Made by a program: the position numbers and the translations under genes. Under the pieces are notes generated by a model. That model saw nothing but the letters and a program-made list of their open reading frames with translations, was not told where the DNA came from and did no database searches. This document shows, piece by piece, positions 8,806 to 17,327 of a stretch of DNA of 64,000 nt. Within the stretch, counting starts at the first letter, position 1. Each line of letters begins with the position of its first letter. This DNA is from Rahnella inusitata_A (GTDB lineage: Bacteria; Pseudomonadota; Gammaproteobacteria; Enterobacterales; Enterobacteriaceae), in NCBI RefSeq assembly GCF_965118895.1, contig NZ_CBCPJJ010000009.1, positions 186,001 through 250,000 on the forward strand, in the 5' to 3' direction.

Positions 8806-11085
8806 ATGGACGAACAACTGAAACAAAGTGCGCTTGATTTCCACGAATTCCCCGTGCCCGGAAAAATACAGGTTTCACCCACCAAACCGCTTGCCACGCA
8901 GCGCGATCTGGCGCTGGCGTACTCTCCCGGGGTGGCGGCTCCTTGTCTTGAAATCCAAAAAGACCCGCTGGCGGCCTATAAATACACCGCTAAAGGCAAT
9001 CTGGTGGCGGTAATTTCTAACGGTACGGCGGTGCTCGGGCTGGGCAATATCGGGGCGCTGGCAGGTAAACCGGTGATGGAAGGCAAGGGCGTGCTGTTTA
9101 AGAAATTCGCCGGTATCGATGTGTTTGATATCGAAATAGATGAGCTGGATCCGGACAAACTGATCAACGTGATCGCTGCGCTTGAGCCGACGTTCGGCGG
9201 CATCAATCTCGAAGACATCAAAGCGCCCGAATGTTTCTACATTGAGAAAAAACTGCGCGAACGTATGAACATTCCGGTGTTCCATGACGATCAGCATGGC
9301 ACCGCGATTATCTGTACCGCGGCGGTCCTGAACGGCCTGCGTGTGGTCGGGAAAAATATTTCAGATGTGCGGCTGGTGGTTTCAGGCGCAGGGGCTTCGG
9401 CCATCGCCTGCCTGAATTTGCTGGTGGCGCTGGGGCTGAAACGCCATAACATCACGGCCTGCGATTCACGCGGTGTGATTTATCAGGGTCGCGAAGAGAA
9501 TATGGCCGAAACGAAAGCGGCCTATGCAATTGAAGATAACGGACAGCGCACGCTGGCTGATGCGATCCCACAGGCTGATATCTTCCTTGGCTGTTCCGGG
9601 CCGGGCGTGCTGACGCAGGACATGGTGAAAACCATGGCCAAAGATCCGCTGATTCTGGCGCTTGCTAACCCTGAACCGGAAATCCTGCCGCCCCTGGCCA
9701 AAGCTGTGCGCCCGGATGCGATTATCTGCACCGGCCGGTCGGATTATCCAAATCAGGTGAATAACGTGCTGTGCTTCCCGTTCATTTTCCGCGGGGCGCT
9801 GGACGTTGGTGCAACCACCATCAATGAGGAAATGAAACTGGCCTGCGTGCATGCGATCGCCGACCTTGCGATGGCCGAACAAAGCGACGTTGTGGCTTCG
9901 GCGTATGGGGAAGAGGAGTTGTCTTTTGGGCCTGAGTACATCATTCCTAAGCCCTTCGATCCGCGGCTTATCGTGAAAATTGCCCCGGCAGTCGCTAAAG
10001 CGGCGATGGATTCCGGCGTAGCGACGCGTCCAATCACCGATTTTGATGCTTACATTGAGAAGTTGTCGGAGTTTGTCTACAAAACCAATCTGTTTATGAA
10101 GCCAATTTTCTCACAGGCCAAAAAAGACGCCAAACGCGTGGTGATGGCCGAAGGGGAAGAGGAGCGCGTACTGCAGGCGACGCAGGAGCTGATTTCCCTT
10201 GGGCTGGCGAAACCGATTCTGGTAGGGCGGCCGAGTGTCATTGAGATGCGCATCAAAAAACTCGGTCTGCAACTTGAGGCGGGAAGGGATTTTGAAGTGG
10301 TGAATAATGAATCCGATCCGCGTTTTAACGAATACTGGCGCGAATATTATGAGCGGATGAAACGGCGCGGCGTCTCACAGGAGCAGGCCCGCCGAGCGGT
10401 GATCGGTAACCCGACGCTGATTGCCGCGATAATGTTGCTGCGTGGCGAAGCCGACGCGATGATTTGTGGCACCGTCGGCACTTATCATGAGCATTATGAC
10501 ATTGTGGAAAACGTGTTCGGTTTCCGCGAAGGCGCACACGTTGCCGGGGCGATGAATGCCCTGCTGTTGCCGAGCGGGAACACCTTTATCGCCGATACCT
10601 ACGTCAATGACGATCCGACGGCGGAACAGCTGGCGGAAATCACGTTGATGGCGGCCGAAACGGTGCGGCGCTTCGGTATCGATCCGAAAGTCGCGTTGTT
10701 ATCGCACTCCAGTTTCGGCACCTCTGACAGTCCGGCGGCGTTGAAAATGCGCAGAACCCTGGAACTGGTGAACGCCCGTGAGCCGGATTTGGAAATCGAC
10801 GGAGAGATGCACGGCGATGCCGCACTGGTGGAAAGTATCCGTCAGGACATCATGCCAGACAGCCCGCTAAAAGGGGCTGCCAATATCCTGATCATGCCAA
10901 ACATGGAGTCGGCGCGTATCAGTTATAACTTGTTGCGGGTTTCCAGTTCCGAAGGGGTGACCGTCGGGCCGGTGCTGATGGGGGTGTCGAAACCGGTGCA
11001 TATTCTGACGCCAATTGCCTCGGTCAGACGCATTGTAAATATGGTGGCACTGGCGGTGGTCGAGGCGCAAACCGAGCCACTATAA
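8806..11085 (+). CDS. maeB: NADP-dependent malic enzyme MaeB (fused phosphotransacetylase-like domain)
   Basis: Oxidatively decarboxylates malate to pyruvate with NADP. 759 residues, identical in length to E. coli MaeB. Residues about 1-420 are the malic enzyme part (LAYSPGVAAPC, and the nucleotide-binding SGAGASAIA); about 430-759 is a phosphotransacetylase-like domain thought to be regulatory. ATG at 8806 is supported by AAGGAT and by the MDEQLKQSALDFHEFP beginning; the open frame continues upstream to 8617 but that part is leader. Divergent from talA-tktB as in E. coli. Confidence 0.95.
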   Translation: MDEQLKQSALDFHEFPVPGKIQVSPTKPLATQRDLALAYSPGVAAPCLEIQKDPLAAYKYTAKGNLVAVISNGTAVLGLGNIGALAGKPVMEGKGVLFKKFAGIDVFDIEIDELDPDKLINVIAALEPTFGGINLEDIKAPECFYIEKKLRERMNIPVFHDDQHGTAIICTAAVLNGLRVVGKNISDVRLVVSGAGASAIACLNLLVALGLKRHNITACDSRGVIYQGREENMAETKAAYAIEDNGQRTLADAIPQADIFLGCSGPGVLTQDMVKTMAKDPLILALANPEPEILPPLAKAVRPDAIICTGRSDYPNQVNNVLCFPFIFRGALDVGATTINEEMKLACVHAIADLAMAEQSDVVASAYGEEELSFGPEYIIPKPFDPRLIVKIAPAVAKAAMDSGVATRPITDFDAYIEKLSEFVYKTNLFMKPIFSQAKKDAKRVVMAEGEEERVLQATQELISLGLAKPILVGRPSVIEMRIKKLGLQLEAGRDFEVVNNESDPRFNEYWREYYERMKRRGVSQEQARRAVIGNPTLIAAIMLLRGEADAMICGTVGTYHEHYDIVENVFGFREGAHVAGAMNALLLPSGNTFIADTYVNDDPTAEQLAEITLMAAETVRRFGIDPKVALLSHSSFGTSDSPAALKMRRTLELVNAREPDLEIDGEMHGDAALVESIRQDIMPDSPLKGAANILIMPNMESARISYNLLRVSSSEGVTVGPVLMGVSKPVHILTPIASVRRIVNMVALAVVEAQTEPL

Positions 11086-11180
11086 GTTTTGTTAAATAAG
11101 CAAAAGGGCGTCCCGGAGGAAGCCAATCAGATTACTAAGCCCAATCCCCACAGTTGAAGACAGGCAGAAGGGTAAAGCGT

Positions 11181-11257
11181 CCGCGCCATGGATGGCGCGG
11201 TTCGAGCCATCAGGGATGATTTCACGTCGTCTTTACGATCTGCCGGTTTTCACCGCT
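11181..11257. repeat. Hairpin and flanking block, possible dispersed intergenic repeat
   Basis: A 9-base stem CCGCGCCAT / ATGGCGCGG with a two-base loop (11181-11200) is followed by CAGGGATGATTTCACGTC and CTTTACGATCTGCC. Blocks with this arrangement (GC-rich palindrome, then CAGGGATG and TCTTTACGATC) are, from memory, scattered in Yersiniaceae intergenic regions. Only one copy was found in this window, so family membership is a guess. Confidence 0.35.
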
Positions 11258-11293
11258 GCTGACAGTTTCTTATCTAACTCAAACATCATTATG

Positions 11294-12241
11294 TCAATAT
11301 TCCACTTCGCCGATCCGCTCAAGTGCATCGACGATCAGATCCCAGAAACGCTGATGATCGAGTTTCACCGCAACCTGGGTATGGCAATCAGGCGGCGGCG
11401 GGGCGCGGAAGTCTGCCACGGTCATGCCCAGCGTAAGCGTACCAGTCAGCTCGATATCTACCGGCACTTTGCACACCGTCATCACGTTCGGATCAATCAC
11501 ATAAGCCACGGCGCAGGGGTCATGCACCGGCGGGGAATCAAAGCCTTGCCTGTCTTTGTAGCTCAGACCGAAGAAATCGAGCAGCTCGCCGACGAATTTT
11601 GCCGGTTGCGTACCGACGGCGGCGATGCGTGCCGCAACTTCCGGCGTCGCCAGCGCCTGATGGGTTAAATCCAGCCCTACCATGGTCAGCGGCCATTTTT
11701 CGTTAAAGACGATGTGCGCGGCCTCCGGGTCAATTTTGATATTGAATTCTGCCACGGCGCTCCAGTTACCGACGTGATAACCACCGCCCATCAGCACCAC
11801 TTCTTTGACGCGTTCGGCAATGCGCGGCTCTTTGCGTACCGCCATCGCAATATTGGTCAAACCACCGGTCGGCACCAGTGTGATGGTTTTCGGCGGATGC
11901 GTCATGATCAAATCAATGATCAAATCAATGGCGTGAACCGGTTCGAGGGTAATGGCGGCTTCCGGTAAAACCGGACCATCGAGGCCTGAGTCACCGTGGA
12001 TTTCATCAGCGATTTCCACCTGACGCACCAGCGGGCGGGTCGCGCCTGCGGCAAATGGCACGCCGGTCAGGTTGATGACCCGCGCCACTGCTAAGGCGTT
12101 GCGGGTGACTTTTTCCAGTGTCTGATTGCCGACCACCGTAGTGACGGCGAGCAACTCGATCTCCGGATTTCCGTGCGCCAGCAACATCGCAATAGCATCA
12201 TCGTGCCCAGGATCGCAATCGAGGATAATCTTTTTGACCAT
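11294..12241 (-). CDS. Inosine-uridine-type nucleoside hydrolase
   Basis: Hydrolyses the N-glycosidic bond of ribonucleosides to base and ribose; 315 residues, usual for the RihA/B/C (IunH) family. The calcium/ribose site DCDPGHDDA is at residues 8-16, the substrate loop SAVAEFNIKIDPEAA and the late histidine motif VHDPCAVAY are present. It resembles RihB and RihA about equally, so no symbol is given and base preference is unknown. AAAGGAAT precedes the ATG. It is the last gene of a likely hemF-yaiI-hydrolase run and lies where E. coli carries the eut operon. Confidence 0.88.
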   Translation of the reverse strand: MVKKIILDCDPGHDDAIAMLLAHGNPEIELLAVTTVVGNQTLEKVTRNALAVARVINLTGVPFAAGATRPLVRQVEIADEIHGDSGLDGPVLPEAAITLEPVHAIDLIIDLIMTHPPKTITLVPTGGLTNIAMAVRKEPRIAERVKEVVLMGGGYHVGNWSAVAEFNIKIDPEAAHIVFNEKWPLTMVGLDLTHQALATPEVAARIAAVGTQPAKFVGELLDFFGLSYKDRQGFDSPPVHDPCAVAYVIDPNVMTVCKVPVDIELTGTLTLGMTVADFRAPPPPDCHTQVAVKLDHQRFWDLIVDALERIGEVEY

Positions 12242-12288
12242 TTCTTATTCCTTTAATGTGTAGGGTAAATCGGTTTGCCCGACCGGAT

Positions 12289-12738
12289 TTAGCGTTTGGC
12301 CTGTTGCAGCCATTTATCCAGTTCATTGGCGAATTGCTGACGGTCGCGCTGATTGAGCGCAGGCGGTCCGCCGGTCTGTACGCCGCTGGCGCGCATGGTG
12401 TCCATGAAATCACGCATGTTCAGTCGCTCTTTAATGGTTTCCGTGGTGTAACGTTCGCCGCGCGGATTCAGCGCGACGCCACCTTTTTCGATCACTTCAG
12501 CCGCCAGCGGGATATCAGCGGTGATCACTAAATCTCCCGGCTCAGTGCGCCGGACGATTTCATTATCGGCGACGTCAAAACCGGCCTCGACCCGCAGCGT
12601 GCGCAGGAATTTGGACGGCGGTGTTCGGATGATTTGGTTAGCCACCAATGTCACCATCATCCCGGTGCGCTCGGCGGCGCGGAACAGAACCTCTTTGATG
12701 ACGTTCGGACAGGCGTCGGCGTCGACCCAGATTTGCAT
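12289..12738 (-). CDS. yaiI: UPF0178 (DUF188) protein YaiI
   Basis: 149-residue protein of the conserved YaiI/YqxD family with unknown function. The family signature IWVDADACPN is at residues 3-12, and NQIIRTP, followed by VITADIPLA, marks the conserved acidic, PIN-like core. Its ATG overlaps the hemF stop by one base (TAATG), so it is translated by coupling from hemF. In E. coli yaiI lies elsewhere, so this hemF linkage differs. Confidence 0.9.
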   Translation of the reverse strand: MQIWVDADACPNVIKEVLFRAAERTGMMVTLVANQIIRTPPSKFLRTLRVEAGFDVADNEIVRRTEPGDLVITADIPLAAEVIEKGGVALNPRGERYTTETIKERLNMRDFMDTMRASGVQTGGPPALNQRDRQQFANELDKWLQQAKR

Positions 12739-13703
12739 TATTGTTGGTCTCCGTCAGCCAGCCAGTCGCGCACCGGCAGGAAATCGCTGTACAGCGCGGC
12801 TTCCGGGCTTCCCGCCTCTGGCTGATAACCGTATTCCCAGCGCACCAGCGGCGGCATCGACATCAGAATCGATTCCGTGCGGCCACCGGTTTGCAGGCCA
12901 AACAGCGTGCCGCGATCCCACACCAGGTTGAATTCCACATAGCGGCCCCGACGGTAGAGCTGGAACTGACGCTCGCGTTCGCCCCACGGCAGCGCTTTGC
13001 GTTTTTCAACAATCGGCAGATAGGCGTCGGTAAAGCCGTTGCCCACGGCCTGCATGAAATCGAAGCAGGTGTCGAAATCAGGGGTATTCAGATCGTCAAA
13101 GAACAGGCCGCCGATGCCGCGCGCCTCGCTGCGGTGTTTGATGAAGAAGTAGTCGTCGCACCACTTTTTGTATTTCGGATAAACGTCGTCGCCAAATGGC
13201 TGGCAAAGCTGCTGCGCCGTCAGGTGCCAGTGGCGTGCGTCTTCTTCAAATCCGTAGTAAGGCGTGAGGTCAAATCCACCGCCGAACCACCACACCGGCG
13301 CCTCACCGTCTTTTTCAGCAATGAAAAAACGCACGTTAGCATGACTGGTTGGCACGTAAGGATTCAGCGGATGAATGACCAGCGAAACACCCATCGCCTG
13401 AAAGCTGCGTCCTGCCAGCTCGGGCCTGTGTGCGGTGGCGGAGGCCGGAAGCGTGGCGCCTGACACGTGCGAGAAGTTGACGCCCGCCTGTTCGAAGACT
13501 GCGCCGTCGGTTAACACCCGGCTCTGGCCGCCGCCGCCTTCTTCGCGCACCCATTGATCTTCGGCGAACTGGCCCTGACCGTCGGCGGCTGCCAGTTGCT
13601 CAGTGATGTGCTCCTGCAGTTTGAGCAGGAAGGTTTTAACTTGCTGGATGTCGGGAATCGATTGGCTCACGGGCAAACTCGCAGACGTTGACTGAAAAGA
13701 CAT
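12738..13703 (-). CDS. hemF: Oxygen-dependent coproporphyrinogen III oxidase
   Basis: Converts coproporphyrinogen III to protoporphyrinogen IX with oxygen in haem synthesis. The frame from ATG 13703 gives 321 residues; E. coli HemF has 299. Conserved blocks include EEGGGGQSRV, GVNFSHV, the long PYVPTSHANVRFF stretch, GGGFDLTPYYG and GRYVEFNLVWDRG. The ATG at 13703 lies in the 3' arm of a perfect hairpin (13702-13726) that would hide it; a GTG at 13670 with GCGAG upstream would give 310 residues and fits the family start better. Follows amiA with a 72-base gap, as in E. coli amiA-hemF. Confidence 0.93.
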   Translation of the reverse strand: MSFQSTSASLPVSQSIPDIQQVKTFLLKLQEHITEQLAAADGQGQFAEDQWVREEGGGGQSRVLTDGAVFEQAGVNFSHVSGATLPASATAHRPELAGRSFQAMGVSLVIHPLNPYVPTSHANVRFFIAEKDGEAPVWWFGGGFDLTPYYGFEEDARHWHLTAQQLCQPFGDDVYPKYKKWCDDYFFIKHRSEARGIGGLFFDDLNTPDFDTCFDFMQAVGNGFTDAYLPIVEKRKALPWGERERQFQLYRRGRYVEFNLVWDRGTLFGLQTGGRTESILMSMPPLVRWEYGYQPEAGSPEAALYSDFLPVRDWLADGDQQ

Positions 13704-13726
13704 TCAGCGCCTTGCGGGCGCTGAAT
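13702..13726 (-). promoter_or_regulatory. Perfect hairpin covering the hemF ATG
   Basis: Ten-base perfect arms ATTCAGCGCC / GGCGCTGAAT with loop CGCAA (read on the minus strand). The last two stem bases are the first two bases of the ATG at 13703. After it comes GTCTTTTC, a weak T-run. It may act as an attenuator or terminator between amiA and hemF, or may mean the true start is downstream. Confidence 0.6.
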
Positions 13727-13775
13727 CAAAAAAATAGGAGGTCAGTATAACGTGATTTGTGCTCAGGTTGGCAGA

Positions 13776-14660
13776 TCAGCGGGGTTTGCGTTCGTTGGCA
13801 TCGAAATAACTGAAGAAATTGATAATCCCCTGTGAAATCGCCTGCGCAATCTCTTTACGGAACGCCGTGGTGCTCAGCAGTTGCTCTTCCTGATGGTTGG
13901 TGATGAACGACGTTTCCACCAAAATCGACGGAATAGACGGAGATTTCAGTACCGCGAATGCCGCCTGTTCGGTCTGCTGGCTGTGCAGATGGTGGATCGG
14001 ACGGATGCGGTCGAGCACGTGGTGGCCGAGCGTCAGGCTGTTTTTAATGGTGTCGGTTTGCACCAGATCGAATAAAACCTGTTGCAGATAATTATTGTCT
14101 TCTTTGGCATATTTCGCCCCGGCGACCAGATCGGCGTCGTTCTCTTTTTTCGACATATATCGCGCCATCGCGCTGCTGGCTCCGCGATTTGAAAGGGCAA
14201 ACACCGAGGCGCCGGATGCGCTCGGGCTGGTGTAGCCATCGGCATGGATCGACACAAACAGATCTGCCTGATGCTGGTGCGCCAGCTCGACGCGCTGGTA
14301 CAGCGGAATAAAGTGATCAGAATCGCGGGTCAGTTTGACTTCAATATGGCTCTGCTCACCGAGGATTGCACGCACGTAATTGGCGATTTCCAACACCACG
14401 TGTTTCTCTTCCGAGCCTTCATGGCCGACGGCACCGGAATCAATGCCGCCGTGGCCCGGATCAATCATCACCAGCTTTTTGGCGCCGGGTGGTTTGGGTG
14501 CCGGAGCTGATTTGGTGATGTGTTCTTGCTGCGCGGCGCTGGCGGAGCGGGAGCCAAAAGCGGCAATGGCCAGACCCAGGCCGGACAACAACAGTTGGCG
14601 ACGGGTAGCGGCAGCAGGCAGAGGCTGGAAATGCAGAAATTTGTTCAGAGGGTTTAACAT
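13776..14660 (-). CDS. amiA: N-acetylmuramoyl-L-alanine amidase AmiA
   Basis: Periplasmic zinc amidase that removes stem peptides from peptidoglycan during cell separation. 294 residues. A Tat signal peptide is seen: TRRQLLLSG at residues 19-27, hydrophobic core, cleavage likely after SASA near 43. The Amidase_3 domain follows with the zinc motifs DPGHGG, the glutamate in GSEEKHVVLEIA and SIHADG, and the catalytic LVETSFI near the end. No LysM or AMIN domain, which separates AmiA from AmiB and AmiC. Upstream of hemF on the same strand. Confidence 0.95.
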   Translation of the reverse strand: MLNPLNKFLHFQPLPAAATRRQLLLSGLGLAIAAFGSRSASAAQQEHITKSAPAPKPPGAKKLVMIDPGHGGIDSGAVGHEGSEEKHVVLEIANYVRAILGEQSHIEVKLTRDSDHFIPLYQRVELAHQHQADLFVSIHADGYTSPSASGASVFALSNRGASSAMARYMSKKENDADLVAGAKYAKEDNNYLQQVLFDLVQTDTIKNSLTLGHHVLDRIRPIHHLHSQQTEQAAFAVLKSPSIPSILVETSFITNHQEEQLLSTTAFRKEIAQAISQGIINFFSYFDANERKPR

Positions 14661-14938
14661 CAGTCCATTACCGTCAGAATAAGTGCAGAATGCCCTATGT
14701 TATAGAGTATCTTTTTTATAGTTTCGATCTGAGAACTATTACTTTTTATGAATTTTGTGTCGCGAATGAATATATTGCCGCGCAAATATTTCTCAGGGTA
14801 ATGATTAATTCTCTGCCGGGGGGATGAAAGCGACCGATAAGTTGCGGTTATAAAACACACAATTTTAGATTTTGATGTTGCGTATCAAACAGATCACGCG
14901 ATAATTAGGTTATCCCTTTATTACCCGTGGCGACAGTG

Positions 14939-15364
14939 ATGGAAATTCGCGTATACCGTCAAGAAGATTTCGAAGAAGTACTGACCTTATGGGAGCGCTG
15001 CGATCTGTTGCGTCCGTGGAATGATCCTGAACTGGATATTGAGCGTAAAATTAACCACAGCCCGGAGTTTTTCCTGGTAGCGGAAGTCGGCGGGGAAGTG
15101 GTTGGCACGCTGATGGGCGGCTACGACGGCCATCGCGGATCGGCGGGTTATCTCGGTGTTCATCCGGATTATCGCGGGCGCGGCATAGCCAATGCGCTGG
15201 TGAACCGTCTGGAAAAGAAACTCATCGCGCGCGGTTGTCCGAAAATCAATTTGATGGTGCGGGCTGAAAACGATGCGGTAGTCAGTATGTACGAAAAGCT
15301 CGGCTATGAGATTTCAGATACGTTATTGCTGGGAAAACGGTTGATCGAAGATCAGGAATATTGA
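14939..15364 (+). CDS. ypeA: GNAT acetyltransferase YpeA
   Basis: 141-residue N-acetyltransferase of the GNAT fold; substrate unknown. The acetyl-CoA loop RGRGIANALVNRLEKK is at about 82-97, preceded by LGVHPDY. ATG 14939 (MEIRVYRQEDFEEV) gives the same length and start as E. coli YpeA; a GTG four codons upstream is less likely. Divergent from amiA across 278 bases. Confidence 0.93.
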   Translation: MEIRVYRQEDFEEVLTLWERCDLLRPWNDPELDIERKINHSPEFFLVAEVGGEVVGTLMGGYDGHRGSAGYLGVHPDYRGRGIANALVNRLEKKLIARGCPKINLMVRAENDAVVSMYEKLGYEISDTLLLGKRLIEDQEY

Positions 15365-15383
15365 TCCCCTCAGGCATTCAGTA

Positions 15384-15418
15384 AAAAGCCCCGACAGCTT
15401 TCACTGTCGGGGCTTTTT
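15384..15418. terminator. Bidirectional terminator, ypeA / ygiW-like gene
   Basis: Stem GCCCCGACAG / CTGTCGGGGC, loop CTTTCA, A-run before and T-run after, between convergent genes. Confidence 0.9.
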
Positions 15419-15433
15419 TACGTCAGGGCGTGA

Positions 15434-15835
15434 TTACTTGATCACTTTTACACTTTTGACGTCCACTTCTACAGAGTTCCAGTCTTTATCGACTTTACCT
15501 TCGATGCGGATTTTATCTTTTGGCGATACGTTCTGTCCCTGCCAGCGTTTGCCATCAATCTCTACGTTGAGGGTGCCGGTGCTGTCGCGGAAAATGTATT
15601 TATCGTGATCGATGCGCTGATCGATAAAACCTTCCAGCATTACCCACTGATCGTCTTTCATAGTTTGCGCATCTTTGACCGTGCTCAGGGCGGTGGTTCC
15701 GGTGAATCCGCCCTGCGGTGCGGCCTGAGTTTGAGCGTCCTGCGCCGAAGGTCCGTTAAAGCCGCCGGTCTGTTGTGCAAAGGCAGTCGCTGAACAAAGT
15801 GCGATGAGGGTTGCCAGAGTGATCTTCTTCATCAT
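15434..15835 (-). CDS. Periplasmic OB-fold stress protein, YgiW/YdeI family
   Basis: 133 residues: signal peptide (MMKKITLATLIALCSATAFA, cleavage before QQTGGF) and a BOF (bacterial OB-fold) domain ending KDWNSVEVDVKSVKVIK. It is very similar to E. coli YgiW, a periplasmic protein induced by peroxide and metals and linked to the qseBC operon. Here it is not next to qseBC. AAGGAAG precedes the ATG pair. The upstream region holds a CTTAA direct repeat of the type bound by QseB/PmrA regulators. Confidence 0.88.
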   Translation of the reverse strand: MMKKITLATLIALCSATAFAQQTGGFNGPSAQDAQTQAAPQGGFTGTTALSTVKDAQTMKDDQWVMLEGFIDQRIDHDKYIFRDSTGTLNVEIDGKRWQGQNVSPKDKIRIEGKVDKDWNSVEVDVKSVKVIK

Positions 15836-15932
15836 AATAGGTCTTCCTTAATTAACTGTTTCTGGTGAGTGTCAGCAACTATGGCATCTTTTCGATGTGT
15901 TGCTGCGTTGAGAACCATTAAAACAGAGTCTT

Positions 15933-15980
15933 CTTAACGGTTTCTTAAGCTGCCCTGATTATTGTTTAATTTCCCTTAAT
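15933..15980. promoter_or_regulatory. CTTAA direct repeats, QseB/PmrA-like box
   Basis: CTTAAC (15933-15938), five bases, CTTAAG (15944-15949) match the PmrA-type pattern YTTAAK-N5-YTTAAK with an 11-base period. TTTAAT (15965-15970) and CTTAAT (15975-15980) form a second pair with a four-base gap. They lie between the ygiW-like gene and yfeZ. Confidence 0.45.
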
Positions 15981-16003
15981 ATGCAGGAACGTTGTCCTCT
16001 TTT

Positions 16004-16447
16004 ATGAACCCGGATGATTATAACGACCACGGTATGTTGCGATTGCCGCTGTGGTTCTGGACGATTTTGATTTTACAGGCGCGAACCTGGTTACTGTTTG
16101 TGATGGCAGGCGCGTCCCGTCAGCAGGGCAGCGATTTACTGGCGCTGTTCTATCCTGATACCCGCAGTTTCTGGTCAGGCATTTTGCTCGGCCTGCCGCC
16201 CGCGATGATTTTTCTGCTGAGCGGTCGTCGTCATTTATTCCCGCGAATCTGGCAGGCCGGTTACTGGTTATTGCTGGCAGGTATGTTCGTGACGTTCGCG
16301 TTGCAGGCGCTCGGGCTGTGGCAAAGTACTGATATGATTTCGGGTGTCGATATCGTGCTGGCACTGCTCGATGCCGCCGCGCTGGCGTACTGGCTGCTGA
16401 GCCGCCGTCTGCGCGCCTGTTTCGATGCCGCGCGATGGCTGGTGTGA
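16004..16447 (+). CDS. yfeZ: DUF2919 inner-membrane protein YfeZ
   Basis: 147 residues, four hydrophobic segments (about 14-32, 57-75, 84-102 and 110-130), no known function. The QARTWLLFVMAGASRQQ segment is typical of the DUF2919 family. ATG 16004 (MNPDDYNDHG) was chosen because family members begin at this point; a TTG at 15992 is the alternative. Located between ypeA and yfeY as in E. coli. Confidence 0.85.
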   Translation: MNPDDYNDHGMLRLPLWFWTILILQARTWLLFVMAGASRQQGSDLLALFYPDTRSFWSGILLGLPPAMIFLLSGRRHLFPRIWQAGYWLLLAGMFVTFALQALGLWQSTDMISGVDIVLALLDAAALAYWLLSRRLRACFDAARWLV

Positions 16448-16454
16448 AGCTTTT

Positions 16455-16482
16455 GAACTTTTACATAAAGAAAGCACTCGAA
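16455..16482 (+). promoter_or_regulatory. Possible sigma-E promoter of yfeY
   Basis: GAACTT (16455-16460) and TCGAA (16478-16482) are 17 bases apart, near the sigma-E pattern GGAACTT-N16-TCTGA. E. coli yfeY is a known sigma-E regulon lipoprotein, which supports the reading; the -10 match is partial. Confidence 0.4.
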
Positions 16483-16594
16483 CTGGCGCTGATGTTGAAA
16501 AGCTGATAACTGAAAAATATCCCATTTTTATGCTGCCGGTTTATCCGTCAGGCCGCACCGGCCAACGGGAACGGGCCGTCAAGGAGTGTACTGA

Positions 16595-17221
16595 ATGACT
16601 GTTCGCCTACAGGTTCGCCCGATGTTGCTGGCGCTGCCTCTGATCCTCACCGGCTGTTCGTCAATGTCACATATGTCGATGCCGAGCGTGTCCTGGTCAT
16701 CTTTCAATCCGCTTAACTGGTTCGGCAGCAGCCTGACCGTTTCCGACAAAGGTGTCGGCGAGATAACCGCCAGCACGCCGCTGACAGAAGAGGCCATTAA
16801 AGACGCGCTCGATGGTGATTACACCCTGCGCAGCGGCATGTCGATGAGCAACGGTAAAATGCTGAGCTTCTATCAGGCGATGAATGATAAAGACGTGAAA
16901 ATGTCAATCAGCGGCGAGCCAAAGGGTTCCGTGCAGCGTGTTGACGTAGTGGATCCTAAAGTCGAAAGCGAATGGGGTGTCAAAATCGGTACGCCGTTTA
17001 GCGATCTTTACACCAAGGCGTTCGATGTGTGCGTGAAAGGTGAGGGCGATGATGCTCAAAACATTGAGTGTAAAGCGCCACAAAGCACGCACGTCAGCTA
17101 CGTGTTCAGCGGCATCTGGCACGGCCCGGATTCTCTGATGCCTGCGGATGATTCACTCAAAGACTGGAAGGTCAGCAAAATTATCTGGCGCGCGGATCCT
17201 GCGGCGGCAACTGCGCAGTAA
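16595..17221 (+). CDS. yfeY: RpoE-regulated lipoprotein YfeY (DUF1131)
   Basis: 208 residues. Signal peptide with lipobox LTGC, lipidated Cys21, followed by a serine-rich linker and a DUF1131 domain. Residue 22 is Ser, so outer-membrane sorting is expected. Function is unknown; the family name comes from sigma-E control in E. coli. AAGGAG precedes the ATG. Ends before a strong terminator at 17251. Confidence 0.92.
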   Translation: MTVRLQVRPMLLALPLILTGCSSMSHMSMPSVSWSSFNPLNWFGSSLTVSDKGVGEITASTPLTEEAIKDALDGDYTLRSGMSMSNGKMLSFYQAMNDKDVKMSISGEPKGSVQRVDVVDPKVESEWGVKIGTPFSDLYTKAFDVCVKGEGDDAQNIECKAPQSTHVSYVFSGIWHGPDSLMPADDSLKDWKVSKIIWRADPAAATAQ

Positions 17222-17250
17222 AGCCTGAATTTTTGCCTCACTAAATCCTC

Positions 17251-17281
17251 AATGCCTTGCCTTCGCGCAAGGCATTTTTAT
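17251..17281 (+). terminator. Terminator after yfeY
   Basis: Stem AATGCCTTGC / GCAAGGCATT, loop CTTCGC, then T-run. Confidence 0.88.
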
Positions 17282-17327
17282 TGACATCCGGTATGATATC
17301 GCCGGTCAAATTAACGAGGATGAAAAC

